Shown: positions 1 to 8,406, counted from the stretch's first letter. The stretch: 64,000 nt of DNA from Microbacterium sp. SS28 (GCF_022761035.1 NZ_JAKWJP010000006.1:124001-188000), one strand, 5' to 3'. Numbers and translations are program-made. Notes: generated by a model from the letters alone, not told the origin.

Positions 1-357
1 AGGCGCGGCCGAAGCCGGAGCGGCGGGTGCCGAAGCGGCCGGCGCCGCAGCGGCCGGGGCCGCCGGTGCCGCAGCAGCCGGCGCGGCGGGTGCCGCGGGC
101 GCTGCCGGACGAGCCGGGCCGGGACGGCCGGCGGGGCGCGCGGGCGCTGCCGGCTTCTGGGCGGCACCCGCAGCGGCGGATGCTCCCGCTCCGTCCGCCT
201 CGAGGGCGGCGCGGAGCTTGCGAGCCACGGGGGGCTCGATGGTCGATGAAGGGCTCTTGACGAACTCGCCGAGCTCCTTCAGCTTCGCGAGCGCGACTTT
301 GCTGTCGACGCCGAGTTCGGAAGCGATCTCGTGCACGCGTGGTTTGGCGTTTACCAC
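1..357 (-). CDS. infB: Translation initiation factor IF-2, N-terminal part (gene runs off the window)
   Basis: IF-2 is the GTPase that brings initiator fMet-tRNA to the 30S ribosome in the cytoplasm. Only the first 119 codons are inside the window. The start is GTG at 357, preceded by AGGAG. The protein opens with VNAKPRVHEIASELGVDSK, the usual actinobacterial IF-2 N-terminal helical domain (IF2_N), then SPSSTIEPPVARKLRAALEA. From about residue 57 it becomes an Ala/Pro-rich low-complexity linker, normal for high-GC IF-2. The GTPase domain lies beyond position 1. It follows ylxR by 56 bases on the same strand, as in the classical nusA-ylxR-infB operon. A perfect hairpin overlaps its ribosome binding site. 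Confidence 0.93.
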   Translation of the reverse strand, partial: MVNAKPRVHEIASELGVDSKVALAKLKELGEFVKSPSSTIEPPVARKLRAALEADGAGASAAAGAAQKPAAPARPAGRPGPARPAAPAAPAAPAAAAPAAPAAAAPAASAPAAPASAAP

Positions 358-361
358 AATT

Positions 362-389
362 CTCCTGTCTGGGGGCCTACCCAGACAGG
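362..389 (-). promoter_or_regulatory. Hairpin overlapping the infB ribosome binding site
   Basis: On the minus strand a perfect 10-bp stem (CCTGTCTGGG paired with CCCAGACAGG, plus-strand arms 364-373 and 380-389) closes a 6-base loop. Its 3' arm ends in AGG, which is the start of the AGGAG Shine-Dalgarno sequence of infB. The GTG start follows six bases after the stem. Folding would therefore hide part of the ribosome binding site. There is no U-tract, so it is not a typical terminator. A role in translational control is inference. Confidence 0.6.
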
Positions 390-413
390 GCAGGCCGTTC
401 TAGCGGACGGGAC

Positions 414-686
414 TCATTTCGAGCCGTTCACTTTGTTTCCATAGCCATTCAGCCGTTTCTCGATGGTGTGCGTGTCGAGCGGACCCGACACACGCAATGC
501 CCGTACGAAGGCGCGGCGCCGGATCGCGGCATCCATGCACTCGTAGGTCTCATGCACCCACGCACCCCTCCCCGGCATCGACGCGCGCTCATCGGGGATG
601 AGGACGGAATCGATGGCCACCACTCTGAGCAGAGAGGCACGGGGGGCACGCGTGCGGCATCCGACGCACGTTCGTACGGATTCCAT
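414..686 (-). CDS. ylxR: YlxR family RNA-binding protein (DUF448)
   Basis: A 90-residue YlxR/DUF448 protein, a small nucleic-acid-binding protein (in Bacillus also called RnpM, a modulator of RNase P). The family signature is visible: the TCVGCR motif at residues 6-11, with Cys7 and Cys10, and PGRGAWVH at about 38-45. Length is normal for the family. It lies between nusA (140 bases upstream) and infB (56 bases downstream) on the same strand, the conserved position. The start is ATG at 686. Confidence 0.9.
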   Translation of the reverse strand: MESVRTCVGCRTRAPRASLLRVVAIDSVLIPDERASMPGRGAWVHETYECMDAAIRRRAFVRALRVSGPLDTHTIEKRLNGYGNKVNGSK

Positions 687-826
687 TCTACACCTCCGGC
701 TTGAGCCGCCGGTCCGCTCGGCACCCCGCAGCGCGCAGCGCTCGCAGAGCTCGATGCGCTCGCCGGCGCCCGCTGCTCGATCTCGAGTCGTGACGCGTCA
801 GCGCGGACTGCACGCGCATCGACCTG

Positions 827-1813
827 TCACGACTCGAGGATGCTGTCGGGCTGGATGTCGATCTTCGCGCCGGTCAGCTTCGCGGCGAGGCGGGCGTTCT
901 GGCCCTCCTTGCCGATCGCGAGCGACAGCTGGTAGTCGGGCACGAGCGCGCGGACTGCCTTGATCGAGGCGTCCAGCACGAAGCTCGACGTCACCTTCGC
1001 GGGCGACAGGGCGTTCGCGACGAACTTCGCGAGCTCGGGGTCGTAGTCGACGATGTCGATCTTCTCGCCGCTCAGCTCTTCGGTGACGGCGCGGACGCGG
1101 CGTCCGAGCTCGCCGATGCAGGCGCCCTTGGCGTTGATCGTCGGGTCGTTCGCCTTGACGGCGATCTTGGAGCGGTGGCCCGCCTCGCGTGCGAGCGAGA
1201 CGATCTCGACCAGGCCCGACGCGATCTCGGGGACCTCGAGCGCGAAAAGCTTGCGGACGAGGCCGGGGTGAGTGCGCGAGACCGTGATCTGCGGGCCCTT
1301 CGTGCCCTTGGCGACCGAGGTCACGTAGACGCGCAGCCGCGAGCCGTGCGTGTACTCCTCGCCGGGGACCTGCTCCTCGGGCGGGAGGATCGCCTCGACC
1401 GAGCCGAGGTCGACGTGCACCATGCGCGGGTTAGGGCCCTGCTGCACGACGCCGGCGACGATGTCGCCCTCCTTGCCGCGGAACTCGCCCAGCACGGCGT
1501 CGTCGGCGATGTCGCGGAGGCGCTGGCTGATGACCTGTTTGGCGGCGAAGGCGGCGATGCGGCCGAAGTCCTCGGGAGTGCTCTCCTCCTCGCCGATGAC
1601 GACGTCCTCCTCGTCGAGGAGGGGGATGAACACGGCGACGTGGCCGGTCTTCCGATCGAGCTCCGCGCGCGCGCCGGCGGGCAGCTCGCCCGTGGGCGAG
1701 GTGTGCTTGGCGTACGCCGTGAGGATCGCCTGCTCGATGATCCCGACGAGCTCCTCGAAGGGGATCTCCTTCTCGCGCTCGACAGTACGCAGCAGTCCGA
1801 GATCGATATCCAC
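827..1813 (-). CDS. nusA: Transcription termination/antitermination factor NusA
   Basis: NusA binds RNA polymerase and nascent RNA and modulates pausing, termination and antitermination. The 328-residue protein starts VDIDLGLLRTVEREKEIPFE, the actinobacterial NusA N-terminal domain, followed by the S1 domain (about 110-185, VAGVVQQGPNPRMVHVDLG) and two KH domains (AKGACIGELGRRV near 230; AIGKEGQNARLAAKLTG near the C-terminus). There is no C-terminal acidic repeat, as in other actinobacteria. I chose GTG at 1813 because GGGAGG lies just upstream and the family N-terminus starts there; an in-frame ATG at 1870 would add 19 atypical residues. The rimP gene that usually precedes nusA is not here. 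Confidence 0.94.
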   Translation of the reverse strand: MDIDLGLLRTVEREKEIPFEELVGIIEQAILTAYAKHTSPTGELPAGARAELDRKTGHVAVFIPLLDEEDVVIGEEESTPEDFGRIAAFAAKQVISQRLRDIADDAVLGEFRGKEGDIVAGVVQQGPNPRMVHVDLGSVEAILPPEEQVPGEEYTHGSRLRVYVTSVAKGTKGPQITVSRTHPGLVRKLFALEVPEIASGLVEIVSLAREAGHRSKIAVKANDPTINAKGACIGELGRRVRAVTEELSGEKIDIVDYDPELAKFVANALSPAKVTSSFVLDASIKAVRALVPDYQLSLAIGKEGQNARLAAKLTGAKIDIQPDSILES

Positions 1814-1912
1814 CGGGACCTCCCTATTCAGCTCTCGCCGGCACGCCACACGCGCCTCGGCATCCCACATACGTTACCGGATGCCGCCTCCCGCGAGCCT
1901 GGGAGCTGGCTC

Positions 1913-1918
1913 TAGGCT
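1913..1918 (+). promoter_or_regulatory. -10 box TAGGCT, probable leaderless promoter of the acetate transporter
   Basis: TAGGCT is followed by six bases and then the ATG at 1925, with no Shine-Dalgarno between them. The transcription start would fall at or next to the ATG. I see no clear -35 box. Confidence 0.45.
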
Positions 1919-1924
1919 GGCGCC

Positions 1925-2536
1925 ATGGTGGACTCCTCGACCGAAGCCCGCGCGCGGGCGCGCACGGCGGATCCCGGGCTCATCGGCCTGCTCGGCTTCG
2001 TCATCGCGACGATGACGGCCCAGCTCGCCCACCTCGGCGTGCAGGACGAGCACCCCGTCTTCTGGGTCGGTGCGGTCTTCGGCGGGGTCGTGCAGGTCAC
2101 GGCCGGGATGCTGTCCTACTTCATCGGCGACGACTTCCACTTCATCGTCTACAACGCGTTCGGGTGGTACTGGATCGTCGTGCCGGGGTTCCTGCTCGGC
2201 GAGGAGCTCGGGTTCTTCGAGGTCACGAGCGTCGCGCGAGGCCTGTTCGCGCTGACCTTCGCGATCCTCGCACTCGCGTTCGCGCCGGCCGGCGCGGTGC
2301 ACAACACGGTCCTGCCGATCACGCTGCTCTGCGTCTCGGCAGGTCTCACGCTGCAGGCGATCGGGGCGTTCGCGGGGGCTCCGGGCATCGCAGCCGTCGG
2401 ATCGTACGTCCTCATCGCGGCCTCCGCCCTCGCCGCCTACATGCTCGTCGAGAAGTTCTACTGGCGCACGATGGGCCGGCGCGTCGTGCCGCTCGGGCGT
2501 CCCTGGGTGCGCGGCAACCCCGACCCGGAGTCCTGA
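1925..2536 (+). CDS. GPR1/FUN34/YaaH (SatP-like) acetate/succinate transporter family protein
   Basis: A 203-residue six-helix inner-membrane protein of the AceTr family, whose studied members (E. coli SatP) move acetate or succinate with protons. The family opening NPAPLGL is replaced by DPGLIGLLGF (residues 16-25), and the family-like segments FGGVVQVTAGMLSYFIGDDF and FGWYWIVVPGF follow. Length matches bacterial members. It is a single plus-strand gene between two minus-strand housekeeping genes, with a -10-like box just before its ATG. The family call is fairly firm; the substrate is inferred from the family. Confidence 0.75.
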   Translation: MVDSSTEARARARTADPGLIGLLGFVIATMTAQLAHLGVQDEHPVFWVGAVFGGVVQVTAGMLSYFIGDDFHFIVYNAFGWYWIVVPGFLLGEELGFFEVTSVARGLFALTFAILALAFAPAGAVHNTVLPITLLCVSAGLTLQAIGAFAGAPGIAAVGSYVLIAASALAAYMLVEKFYWRTMGRRVVPLGRPWVRGNPDPES

Positions 2537-2540
2537 GCGC

Positions 2541-2568
2541 GTGTCAGCTGCCGCGGCATCCCTGACAC
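2541..2568 (+). terminator. Stem-loop after the acetate transporter gene
   Basis: GTGTCAG (2541-2547) pairs with CTGACAC (2562-2568) around a 14-base loop, starting four bases after the stop codon at 2536. No U-tract follows. It is a weak terminator candidate. Confidence 0.4.
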
Positions 2569-2733
2569 CGAAGCGCTCCCCCGCCACACGACTCCGCGGC
2601 ACCGGCTGAAGCGTGCGTCCTCGCGGCGTCTCATGCGCGGCGCAGTATCCCCGCGAACGGTCACCCTGCGACGGGGCCATACTGGTGCCGCCGGCCGCCG
2701 GTGGATGGCGGCCTCGAGCGTGAGGAGCCGATC

Positions 2734-3720
2734 ATGGCCAGGTCGCACGTCAAGAAGCCGCGGTCCGAGCTGAAGAACATCTCGTACGAGATCTTCATCG
2801 GCGTCCTCTCGGTGCTCTCGATCGTGAACCTCGTGCTGCTGTACGTCATGAACCGCAGCGAGGCGCTGGAGCTCATCCTCTACGTCATGAACGCGCTCTT
2901 CAGCGCGATCTTCCTCGGCGACTTCATCTACCGCATCGCGACGGCGCCGTCGGCCTCGCACTACTTCTTCCGGAGCTTCGGCTGGGCGGACCTGCTCGCG
3001 AGCCTCTGGTTCCCGCAGCTCAAGGTCCTGCGCGTCTTCCGCCTGTGGCGCGTCTTCCGGCTCATGCGCGAGGTCGGCCCCCGCACGCTGTGGAACACCC
3101 TCATCCACGATCGCGCGAACAGCGCCCTCATGACGCTGCTGCTCATGGGCATCCTCGTGCTGCAGTTCGGCAGCATCTCGATCCTCTTCGTCGAGGAGGA
3201 CGCCGAGGGCGCCAACATCACGTCCGCGTCCGACGCCCTCTGGTACACGGTCGTCACGATCTCGACCGTCGGCTACGGCGACCAGTACCCCGTGACGAAC
3301 GCCGGACGCCTGCTCGGCACGCTCATCATCGTCGTCGGCGTCGGCATCTTCGGAACCTTCACGGGCTACCTCGCCAACCTCTTCCTGGGGCCGAGCAAGG
3401 AGGCCGCTGCCGGTGAGCACAACGAGGAGACGGATGCCGCACCCGCGGCCCCGGCGCTCCCGCCCGTCACGTCCGACCACACCGCGACAGGCCTCGCCGC
3501 GGGCGCCGTGTCATCCGCCGTCACGGCCGGCGCGGCATCCGGGTCCGCATCACTCGACGGGGCTGCGGGAGCAGGCGACGGTGCGGCGGCCCCGCTCGCG
3601 GTCACCTCGACGGCGCAGCTGCTCGCACTGCTCGAGCAGTCCGAGCGCTTCTCCGCCGAGCTGCGCGCGCTCGTCGCGGCAGCTCCGGCGTCGGGCGGTG
3701 CGGCGGACGACGATCGCTGA
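2734..3720 (+). CDS. Voltage-gated-type potassium channel (ion transport family)
   Basis: A 328-residue cation channel of the six-helix voltage-gated type. Transmembrane segments run from about residues 18-38 (S1) to 190-212 (S6). An S4-like helix with regularly spaced arginines lies at about 98-113 (LKVLRVFRLWRVFRLMR). The potassium selectivity filter TVGYGD is at 178-183. After S6 comes an Ala/Pro-rich cytoplasmic tail of about 110 residues with no recognisable domain. The start is ATG at 2734 behind GAGGAG; an in-frame GTG at 2701 would add 11 unlikely residues. It is probably monocistronic. Potassium selectivity is inferred from the filter; gating is not determined. Confidence 0.88.
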   Translation: MARSHVKKPRSELKNISYEIFIGVLSVLSIVNLVLLYVMNRSEALELILYVMNALFSAIFLGDFIYRIATAPSASHYFFRSFGWADLLASLWFPQLKVLRVFRLWRVFRLMREVGPRTLWNTLIHDRANSALMTLLLMGILVLQFGSISILFVEEDAEGANITSASDALWYTVVTISTVGYGDQYPVTNAGRLLGTLIIVVGVGIFGTFTGYLANLFLGPSKEAAAGEHNEETDAAPAAPALPPVTSDHTATGLAAGAVSSAVTAGAASGSASLDGAAGAGDGAAAPLAVTSTAQLLALLEQSERFSAELRALVAAAPASGGAADDDR

Positions 3721-3841
3721 ACCGGCGCGGCCCGCGACGTCAGCGCGCCGCCGCGGCCGGCGGCCGCGCTCGGCCTCCACATCCCACGGCGCGGCTGTCA
3801 ACCCCTGTCCGCGCACGGGGGTGACGCGTGAAGCTCGGTTC

Positions 3842-4345
3842 ATGACGGAACTGACGGGAAACGAAGCACGCGATCGGCTCAAGGAGCTCGTGGAGGACAT
3901 CGACTTCACGATGCTCACGACAGTCGACGGGGCGGGCAACCTCGTGGGCCGCCCCATGAGCACGCGCGAGATGGACGAGGCCGGCGACATCTGGTTCTTC
4001 ACCGCCGACGACTCCAAGAAGGTCGCCGAGGTCGAGGCCGACAACGACGTGAGCCTCTCGTATCTCGATGCGAAGGGCATGCGGTTCGTGGCGGTCGCCG
4101 GTCGCGCGCGGATCGAGCACGACCGGGCTCGCATGGAGCAGCTCTACACGCCCTCGCTCGACATCTGGTTCGAGGACGGTCTCGACACCCCCGGGATCGC
4201 GCTGCTGCGCGTCACCCCCGTCGAGGCCGAGTTCTGGGAGCCGTCGAAGGGCAAGGTCGCGATGGCCGCCGGAATGCTCAAGGCGCTTGTGACGCACGAC
4301 ACGCCCGACGATGACGTGATGACCCACGGCCGCGTCGGCGGCTGA
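3842..4345 (+). CDS. Pyridoxamine 5'-phosphate oxidase-fold protein (general stress protein 26-like)
   Basis: A 167-residue split-barrel flavin-binding protein of the PPOX superfamily. The pattern is typical: DFTMLTTVDGAGNLVGRPMS near residues 21-40, then DIWFFTADDSKKVAEVE, and a C-terminal EFWEPSKGKV segment seen in general-stress-26-like members. Bacterial relatives bind FMN, FAD or F420, and most have no assigned reaction. The start is ATG at 3842, with a weak ribosome binding site. It converges on proS, 32 bases from its stop. Confidence 0.8.
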   Translation: MTELTGNEARDRLKELVEDIDFTMLTTVDGAGNLVGRPMSTREMDEAGDIWFFTADDSKKVAEVEADNDVSLSYLDAKGMRFVAVAGRARIEHDRARMEQLYTPSLDIWFEDGLDTPGIALLRVTPVEAEFWEPSKGKVAMAAGMLKALVTHDTPDDDVMTHGRVGG

Positions 4346-4377
4346 GCGGCGGCCGGAGACCCCGGTGCAGGCACCCG

Positions 4378-6177
4378 CTACGCCGTGAGGCGCGCGACGG
4401 CCTCGGCGACCGAGAGCACTTCGCGGTCGCCCGAGCGACGGTCCCACAGCTCGACCTGGCCCTCGGCGGCGCCGCGTCCCACGACGAGGATGCGCGGCAC
4501 GCCGACCAGCTCGGCGTCGGCGAACTTCACACCGGGCGAGACCTTGCCGGCACGGTCGTCGTACAGGACGTCCAGGCCGGCCGCCTCGAGCTGATCCGAC
4601 AGCGACGCAGCGAGATCGAAGGCGACGGCATCCCTCCCCGTCGCGACGACGTGGACGTCGAACGGCGCGATGGACTCGGGCCAGACGAGGCCCTTGGCGT
4701 CATTGTTGAGCTCGGCGAGGATCGCGAGGATGCGGGTGACGCCGATGCCGTACGACCCCATCGTGACGGTGACGAGCTTGCCGTTCTCGTCGAGCACCTT
4801 GAGTCCGAGCGTCTCAGCGAAGAAGCGTCCGAGCTGGAAGACATGGCCGATCTCCATGCCGCGCGCGAGCTCGACCGGTCCCGAGCCGTCGGGCGCGGGA
4901 TCCCCTGCGCGCACTGTCGCGACCTCGACGAAGCCGTCGCTCGTGAAGTCGCGGCCCGCGACCAGGGAGTGCACATGCTTCTGGTCGATGTTCGCGCCCG
5001 TGACCCACGCGGTGCCGTCGACGACGCGGGGGTCGAGAAGGAACCGGATGCCGGTAGCCGACTCCTCGCCGAGGATCGGGCCGGTCTCGGACCAGGGCCC
5101 GATGTAGCCCTTGGTGAGCAGCGGGTTGTCCTCGAAGTCCTGCTCGGTGGCAGCCTCCACGGCTGCCGGGGCGAAGGCGACCTCGACGCGCTTGTCGTCG
5201 ACATCGCGATCGCCGGGCACTCCGACGATGACCAGCTCGCGCGTCCCGTCGAGGTGCGTCAGTGCGAGCACGACGTTCTTGAGGGTGTGCGCAGCAGTCC
5301 ACTCCGTCGCATCGGCGGTGTCAGGGCCGGCGATGCCCGCCGCCGGAGCGGCGAGGTGCGCATTGCAGTGGTCGACGAGGGTCTGGATGGTCGGCGTGTC
5401 CGGGGAGTCGAAGATCACGGGAGCCGGAAGGCCGTCGAACGGGATCGCGTCGGGCGCCGTCGTCGTGTACGCCTCGACGTTCGCGGCGTAGCCGCCCGCC
5501 GAGCGCACGAAGGTGTCCTCACCGACCGCGATCGGGTGCAGGAACTCCTCGGAGCGCGCGCCGCCCATGAGGCCGTTGTCGGCCGCGACGATGACGTACT
5601 CGAGCCCGAGACGCTGGAAGATGCGCTCATACGCGTCGCGCTGCGCCTGGTACGAGGCATCCTGACCCTCGTCCGTGTAGTCGAACGAGTACGCGTCCTT
5701 CATCGTGAATTCGCGACCGCGCAGGAGGCCGGCGCGGGGGCGGGCCTCATCGCGGTACTTGTCCTGGATCTGGTAGATCGACAGAGGCAGGTCCTTGTAG
5801 GACGAGTAGAGGTCCTTCACGAGGAGCGTGAACATCTCCTCGTGCGTAGGCGCGAGCAGGTAGTCGGCGCCGCGGCGGTCCTGAAGGCGGAAGATGCCGT
5901 CGCCGTACGAGGTCCAGCGGCCGGACGCCTCATAGGGTTCGCGCGGCAGCAGCGCGGGGAAGTGCACCTCGAAGGCTCCCGCGTTCGTCATCTCGTCGCG
6001 GATGACGCCCTCGATCTTCGCCTTCACCTTGAGCCCGAGAGGGAGCCACGTGAAGATGCCCGGCGCAGCGCGGCGGATGTAGCCGGCGCGGACGAGCAGC
6101 TTGTGGCTCGTGACCTCCGCGTCGGCGGGGTCTTCACGGAGCGTGCGGAGGAAGAAGTTCGACAGACGGGTGACCAC
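4378..6177 (-). CDS. proS: Prolyl-tRNA synthetase
   Basis: Class II aminoacyl-tRNA synthetase that charges tRNA-Pro. At 599 residues it is the long bacterial (YbaK-insert) form: motif 1 near the N-terminus (HKLLVRAGYIRRAAPGIF), motif 2 (RDEARPRAGLLRGREFTMKD near 140), an editing-type insertion in the middle, and motif 3 (GSYGIGVTRILAILAE near 440), then the anticodon-binding domain. I chose GTG at 6177, giving VVTRLSNFFLRTLRE, the usual N-terminus; a -10-like TAGACT sits eight bases upstream. In many actinobacteria proS is close to rimP-nusA; here three plus-strand genes intervene. Confidence 0.95.
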   Translation of the reverse strand: MVTRLSNFFLRTLREDPADAEVTSHKLLVRAGYIRRAAPGIFTWLPLGLKVKAKIEGVIRDEMTNAGAFEVHFPALLPREPYEASGRWTSYGDGIFRLQDRRGADYLLAPTHEEMFTLLVKDLYSSYKDLPLSIYQIQDKYRDEARPRAGLLRGREFTMKDAYSFDYTDEGQDASYQAQRDAYERIFQRLGLEYVIVAADNGLMGGARSEEFLHPIAVGEDTFVRSAGGYAANVEAYTTTAPDAIPFDGLPAPVIFDSPDTPTIQTLVDHCNAHLAAPAAGIAGPDTADATEWTAAHTLKNVVLALTHLDGTRELVIVGVPGDRDVDDKRVEVAFAPAAVEAATEQDFEDNPLLTKGYIGPWSETGPILGEESATGIRFLLDPRVVDGTAWVTGANIDQKHVHSLVAGRDFTSDGFVEVATVRAGDPAPDGSGPVELARGMEIGHVFQLGRFFAETLGLKVLDENGKLVTVTMGSYGIGVTRILAILAELNNDAKGLVWPESIAPFDVHVVATGRDAVAFDLAASLSDQLEAAGLDVLYDDRAGKVSPGVKFADAELVGVPRILVVGRGAAEGQVELWDRRSGDREVLSVAEAVARLTA

Positions 6178-6253
6178 GAGGGTCAAGTCTAGAGCGGCGG
6201 GATGCCGCGACCCGATCCGCATCGCGGGCGGCGGTGCGCGTGCGCAGCCCCCG

Positions 6254-6856
6254 TCAGCGGACGGTGGACTCGATCGCGGCAGCCGCGGCCGCGGTGACAG
6301 CTGCGACGATCGCGGCCCGGCGCCTGCGGGTGCGCGTCGCGGCGTCTCCCGCGTCGGGCACGATGAGCGCGTCGAGCTGCGGCAGCACAGGCCACGCGTT
6401 GACGAGACTGACCACGGTCAGCAGCAGCTCCCCCGCATCGACTCGGTCGAGGCCCGGCAGCATGCGCTGCATGCGCGTGACCTTCTCAGCATGGAACGCC
6501 GCCCGCACGGGACTGTCGGCCGCCGCGATGCCGCGCTCGAGTCCCTCCCAATAGACGAGGCGCGGAATCTCGCCGTGCGCGATGTGGTGGTCGAAGAGCC
6601 GCGCGGCGTAGTCGCCGACCGCCTCAGGCCCGGTCCCCTCGGCCTGGACGGCCTGCAGCGCCTCCTGCAGCGCCTCCGCCAGCACGGTGGCGAACAGCTC
6701 GTCCTTCTTGCCGAAGTACTGGTAGATGCGCTCCTTGTTGACACCCGCCGCAGCCGCGATGCGGTCGACGCGGGCTCCGGCGAGCCCGTGCTCGCTGAAT
6801 TCCGCCGTCGCCGCCGCGAGCAGCAGCCGCTTGGTGCGCTCGGTGTCCCACGCCAT
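6254..6856 (-). CDS. TetR family transcriptional repressor
   Basis: A 200-residue TetR protein. The N-terminal DNA-binding domain (residues 1-55) has the typical RIAAAAGVNKERIYQYFGKK helix-turn-helix; the C-terminal half is the variable ligand-binding domain and ends in an Ala-rich helix. I chose ATG at 6856 (MAWDTERTKR): a TACCAT -10 box sits seven bases upstream, so the message may be leaderless. An ATG three codons earlier is possible. It is divergent from a small membrane-protein gene, and three identical-pattern operators fill the gap, so it very probably represses that gene and itself. The ligand is unknown. Confidence 0.88.
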   Translation of the reverse strand: MAWDTERTKRLLLAAATAEFSEHGLAGARVDRIAAAAGVNKERIYQYFGKKDELFATVLAEALQEALQAVQAEGTGPEAVGDYAARLFDHHIAHGEIPRLVYWEGLERGIAAADSPVRAAFHAEKVTRMQRMLPGLDRVDAGELLLTVVSLVNAWPVLPQLDALIVPDAGDAATRTRRRRAAIVAAVTAAAAAAIESTVR

Positions 6857-6863
6857 GCGACAC

Positions 6864-6869
6864 ATGGTA
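6864..6869 (-). promoter_or_regulatory. -10 box TACCAT of the tetR gene (leaderless candidate)
   Basis: TACCAT on the minus strand ends seven bases before the ATG at 6856 and no Shine-Dalgarno is present. The first CAAC-N6-GTTG operator (6880-6893) begins ten bases upstream of it, where a repressor would block RNA polymerase. Confidence 0.4.
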
Positions 6870-6879
6870 CCGAAGAATC

Positions 6880-6949
6880 CAACTAAATGGTTGCGGAATA
6901 GACCCGACGGTGGTTCACTTACAACCAACCAGTTGCAACCATTCAGTTG
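6880..6949. promoter_or_regulatory. Three TetR-type operators, CAAC-N6-GTTG
   Basis: Three copies of the palindromic pattern CAAC-N6-GTTG lie between the divergent genes: 6880-6893, 6922-6935 and 6936-6949. The last two abut directly; the first is 42 bp from the second, centre to centre. Sites one and three also form a long inverted repeat, CCAACTAAATGGTTGC against GCAACCATTCAGTTGG. The spacing and dyad fit binding of a dimeric TetR protein, most likely the adjacent one. Confidence 0.7.
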
Positions 6950-6971
6950 GACTGTTCGAAGGATGCATGAG

Positions 6972-7235
6972 ATGACCGCTTCGCCCACGACCCAGCCCAC
7001 CCGCACTCCGGCCGCCGCACCGTCGATCCACGTCCGCGCCGTGATCACGTGGCTCGCGATCTTCCCGCTCGTCTCCGTGGGGATGCTGCTGATCGCGCCG
7101 ATCTCGGAGTCGTGGCATCCACTCCTCCGCGCGTTCGTGCTGACGGCGGTCGTCGTCCCGCTCGCGGTTTACGTCGTCGTGCCGCGCCTGCTGCGCGCGT
7201 ACGGGGCGCTGATGCGCCGCCGCGCGTCGCGCTGA
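6972..7235 (+). CDS. Small two-helix membrane protein, divergent from tetR
   Basis: An 87-residue protein of unknown function. After a Ser/Thr/Pro-rich N-terminus it has two predicted membrane helices (about residues 24-44 and 53-75) and a basic C-terminus (LMRRRASR), so the tail should face the cytoplasm. It recalls DUF2798-type small membrane proteins often found beside TetR regulators, but I cannot confirm that. The start is ATG at 6972 with AAGG nine bases upstream; ATG at 6963 is also in frame. It is the likely target of the divergent repressor. Confidence 0.65.
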   Translation: MTASPTTQPTRTPAAAPSIHVRAVITWLAIFPLVSVGMLLIAPISESWHPLLRAFVLTAVVVPLAVYVVVPRLLRAYGALMRRRASR

Positions 7236-7254
7236 CAGGCGCCGCCGGCCGAGC

Positions 7255-8406
7255 TCAGGCCGTGACGACCTGCGCCGTGCCGACGGGGGCCTCGGGGCCC
7301 ATCTCGGCGGCGAGGCGATTGGCCTCTTCGATGAGCGTCGCGACGATCATGGCCTCGGGGACGGTCTTGATGACCTGCCCCTTGACGAAGATCTGGCCCT
7401 TGCCGTTGCCCGAGGCGACGCCGAGGTCGGCTTCGCGGGCCTCGCCGGGGCCGTTGACGACGCATCCCATGACCGCGACGCGCAGCGGCACCGTCATGTC
7501 CTTGAGACCCTCTGTCACGTCGTCGGCGAGCGTGTAGACGTCGACCTGCGCGCGGCCGCACGAGGGGCACGAGACGATCTCGAGCTTGCGCTCGCGCAGA
7601 TTGAGCGACTGCAGGATCTGGTGGCCGACCTTGACCTCTTCGGCGGGCGGGGCGGACAGCGAGACGCGGATCGTGTCGCCGATCCCCTCCGAGAGGAGGA
7701 TGCCGAACGCCGTCGCGGACTTGATCGTGCCCTGGAACGCGGGACCGGCCTCGGTCACGCCGAGGTGCAGCGGCCAGTCGCCCATCCCCGCGAGCAGGCG
7801 ATACGCCTTGACCATGACGACGGGGTCGTTGTGCTTCACCGAGATCTTGAAGTCGTGGAAGTCGTGCTCCTCGAAGAGCGACGCCTCCCAGCGCGCGCTC
7901 TCGGCGAGCGCCTCGGGCGTCGCCTTGCCGTACTTCTCGAGCAGGCGGGGGTCGAGCGAGCCCGCGTTGACGCCGATGCGCAGCGACACGCCGGCCGCCT
8001 TCGCGGCGGCGGCGATCGCGCCGACCTGGTCGTCGAACTTGCGGATGTTGCCCGGATTGACGCGGACGGCGGCGCACCCCGCGTCGATCGCCTGGAAGAC
8101 GTACTTCGGCTGGAAGTGGATGTCGGCGATGACCGGGATCTGGCTCTTCGCCGCGATGATGTGCAGCACGTCGGCGTCGTCCTGCGACGGGACGGCGACG
8201 CGCACGATCTCGCAGCCGGAGGCCGTGAGCTCGGCGATCTGCTGAAGCGTCGCGTTGATGTTCGTCGTCGGCGTCGTCGTCATGGACTGGACGCTGACGG
8301 GCGCATCGCCGCCGACGAGCACCCGGCCGACCTTGATCTGGCGGGACTTGCGTCGCGGGGCGAGCACGTCAGTGGTCTTCGGCATCCCGAGGTTCACAGC
8401 TGGCAC
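7255..8406 (-). CDS. ispG: 4-hydroxy-3-methylbut-2-enyl diphosphate synthase (flavodoxin), MEP pathway
   Basis: IspG converts 2-C-methyl-D-erythritol 2,4-cyclodiphosphate to HMBPP with a [4Fe-4S] cluster, in the non-mevalonate isoprenoid pathway. The 383-residue protein has the TIM-barrel half (PVSVQSMTTTPT, VRVNPGNI) and the cluster-binding cysteines in SCPSCGRAQVD and MGCVVNGPGEA. I chose GTG at 8406 (VPAVNLGMPK), which gives the usual actinobacterial length; ATG at 8385 is an alternative. dxr, an earlier step of the pathway, is at 21.5-22.6 kb on the same strand, with the site-2 protease between them; in relatives these three are usually adjacent. Confidence 0.95.
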   Translation of the reverse strand: MPAVNLGMPKTTDVLAPRRKSRQIKVGRVLVGGDAPVSVQSMTTTPTTNINATLQQIAELTASGCEIVRVAVPSQDDADVLHIIAAKSQIPVIADIHFQPKYVFQAIDAGCAAVRVNPGNIRKFDDQVGAIAAAAKAAGVSLRIGVNAGSLDPRLLEKYGKATPEALAESARWEASLFEEHDFHDFKISVKHNDPVVMVKAYRLLAGMGDWPLHLGVTEAGPAFQGTIKSATAFGILLSEGIGDTIRVSLSAPPAEEVKVGHQILQSLNLRERKLEIVSCPSCGRAQVDVYTLADDVTEGLKDMTVPLRVAVMGCVVNGPGEAREADLGVASGNGKGQIFVKGQVIKTVPEAMIVATLIEEANRLAAEMGPEAPVGTAQVVTA

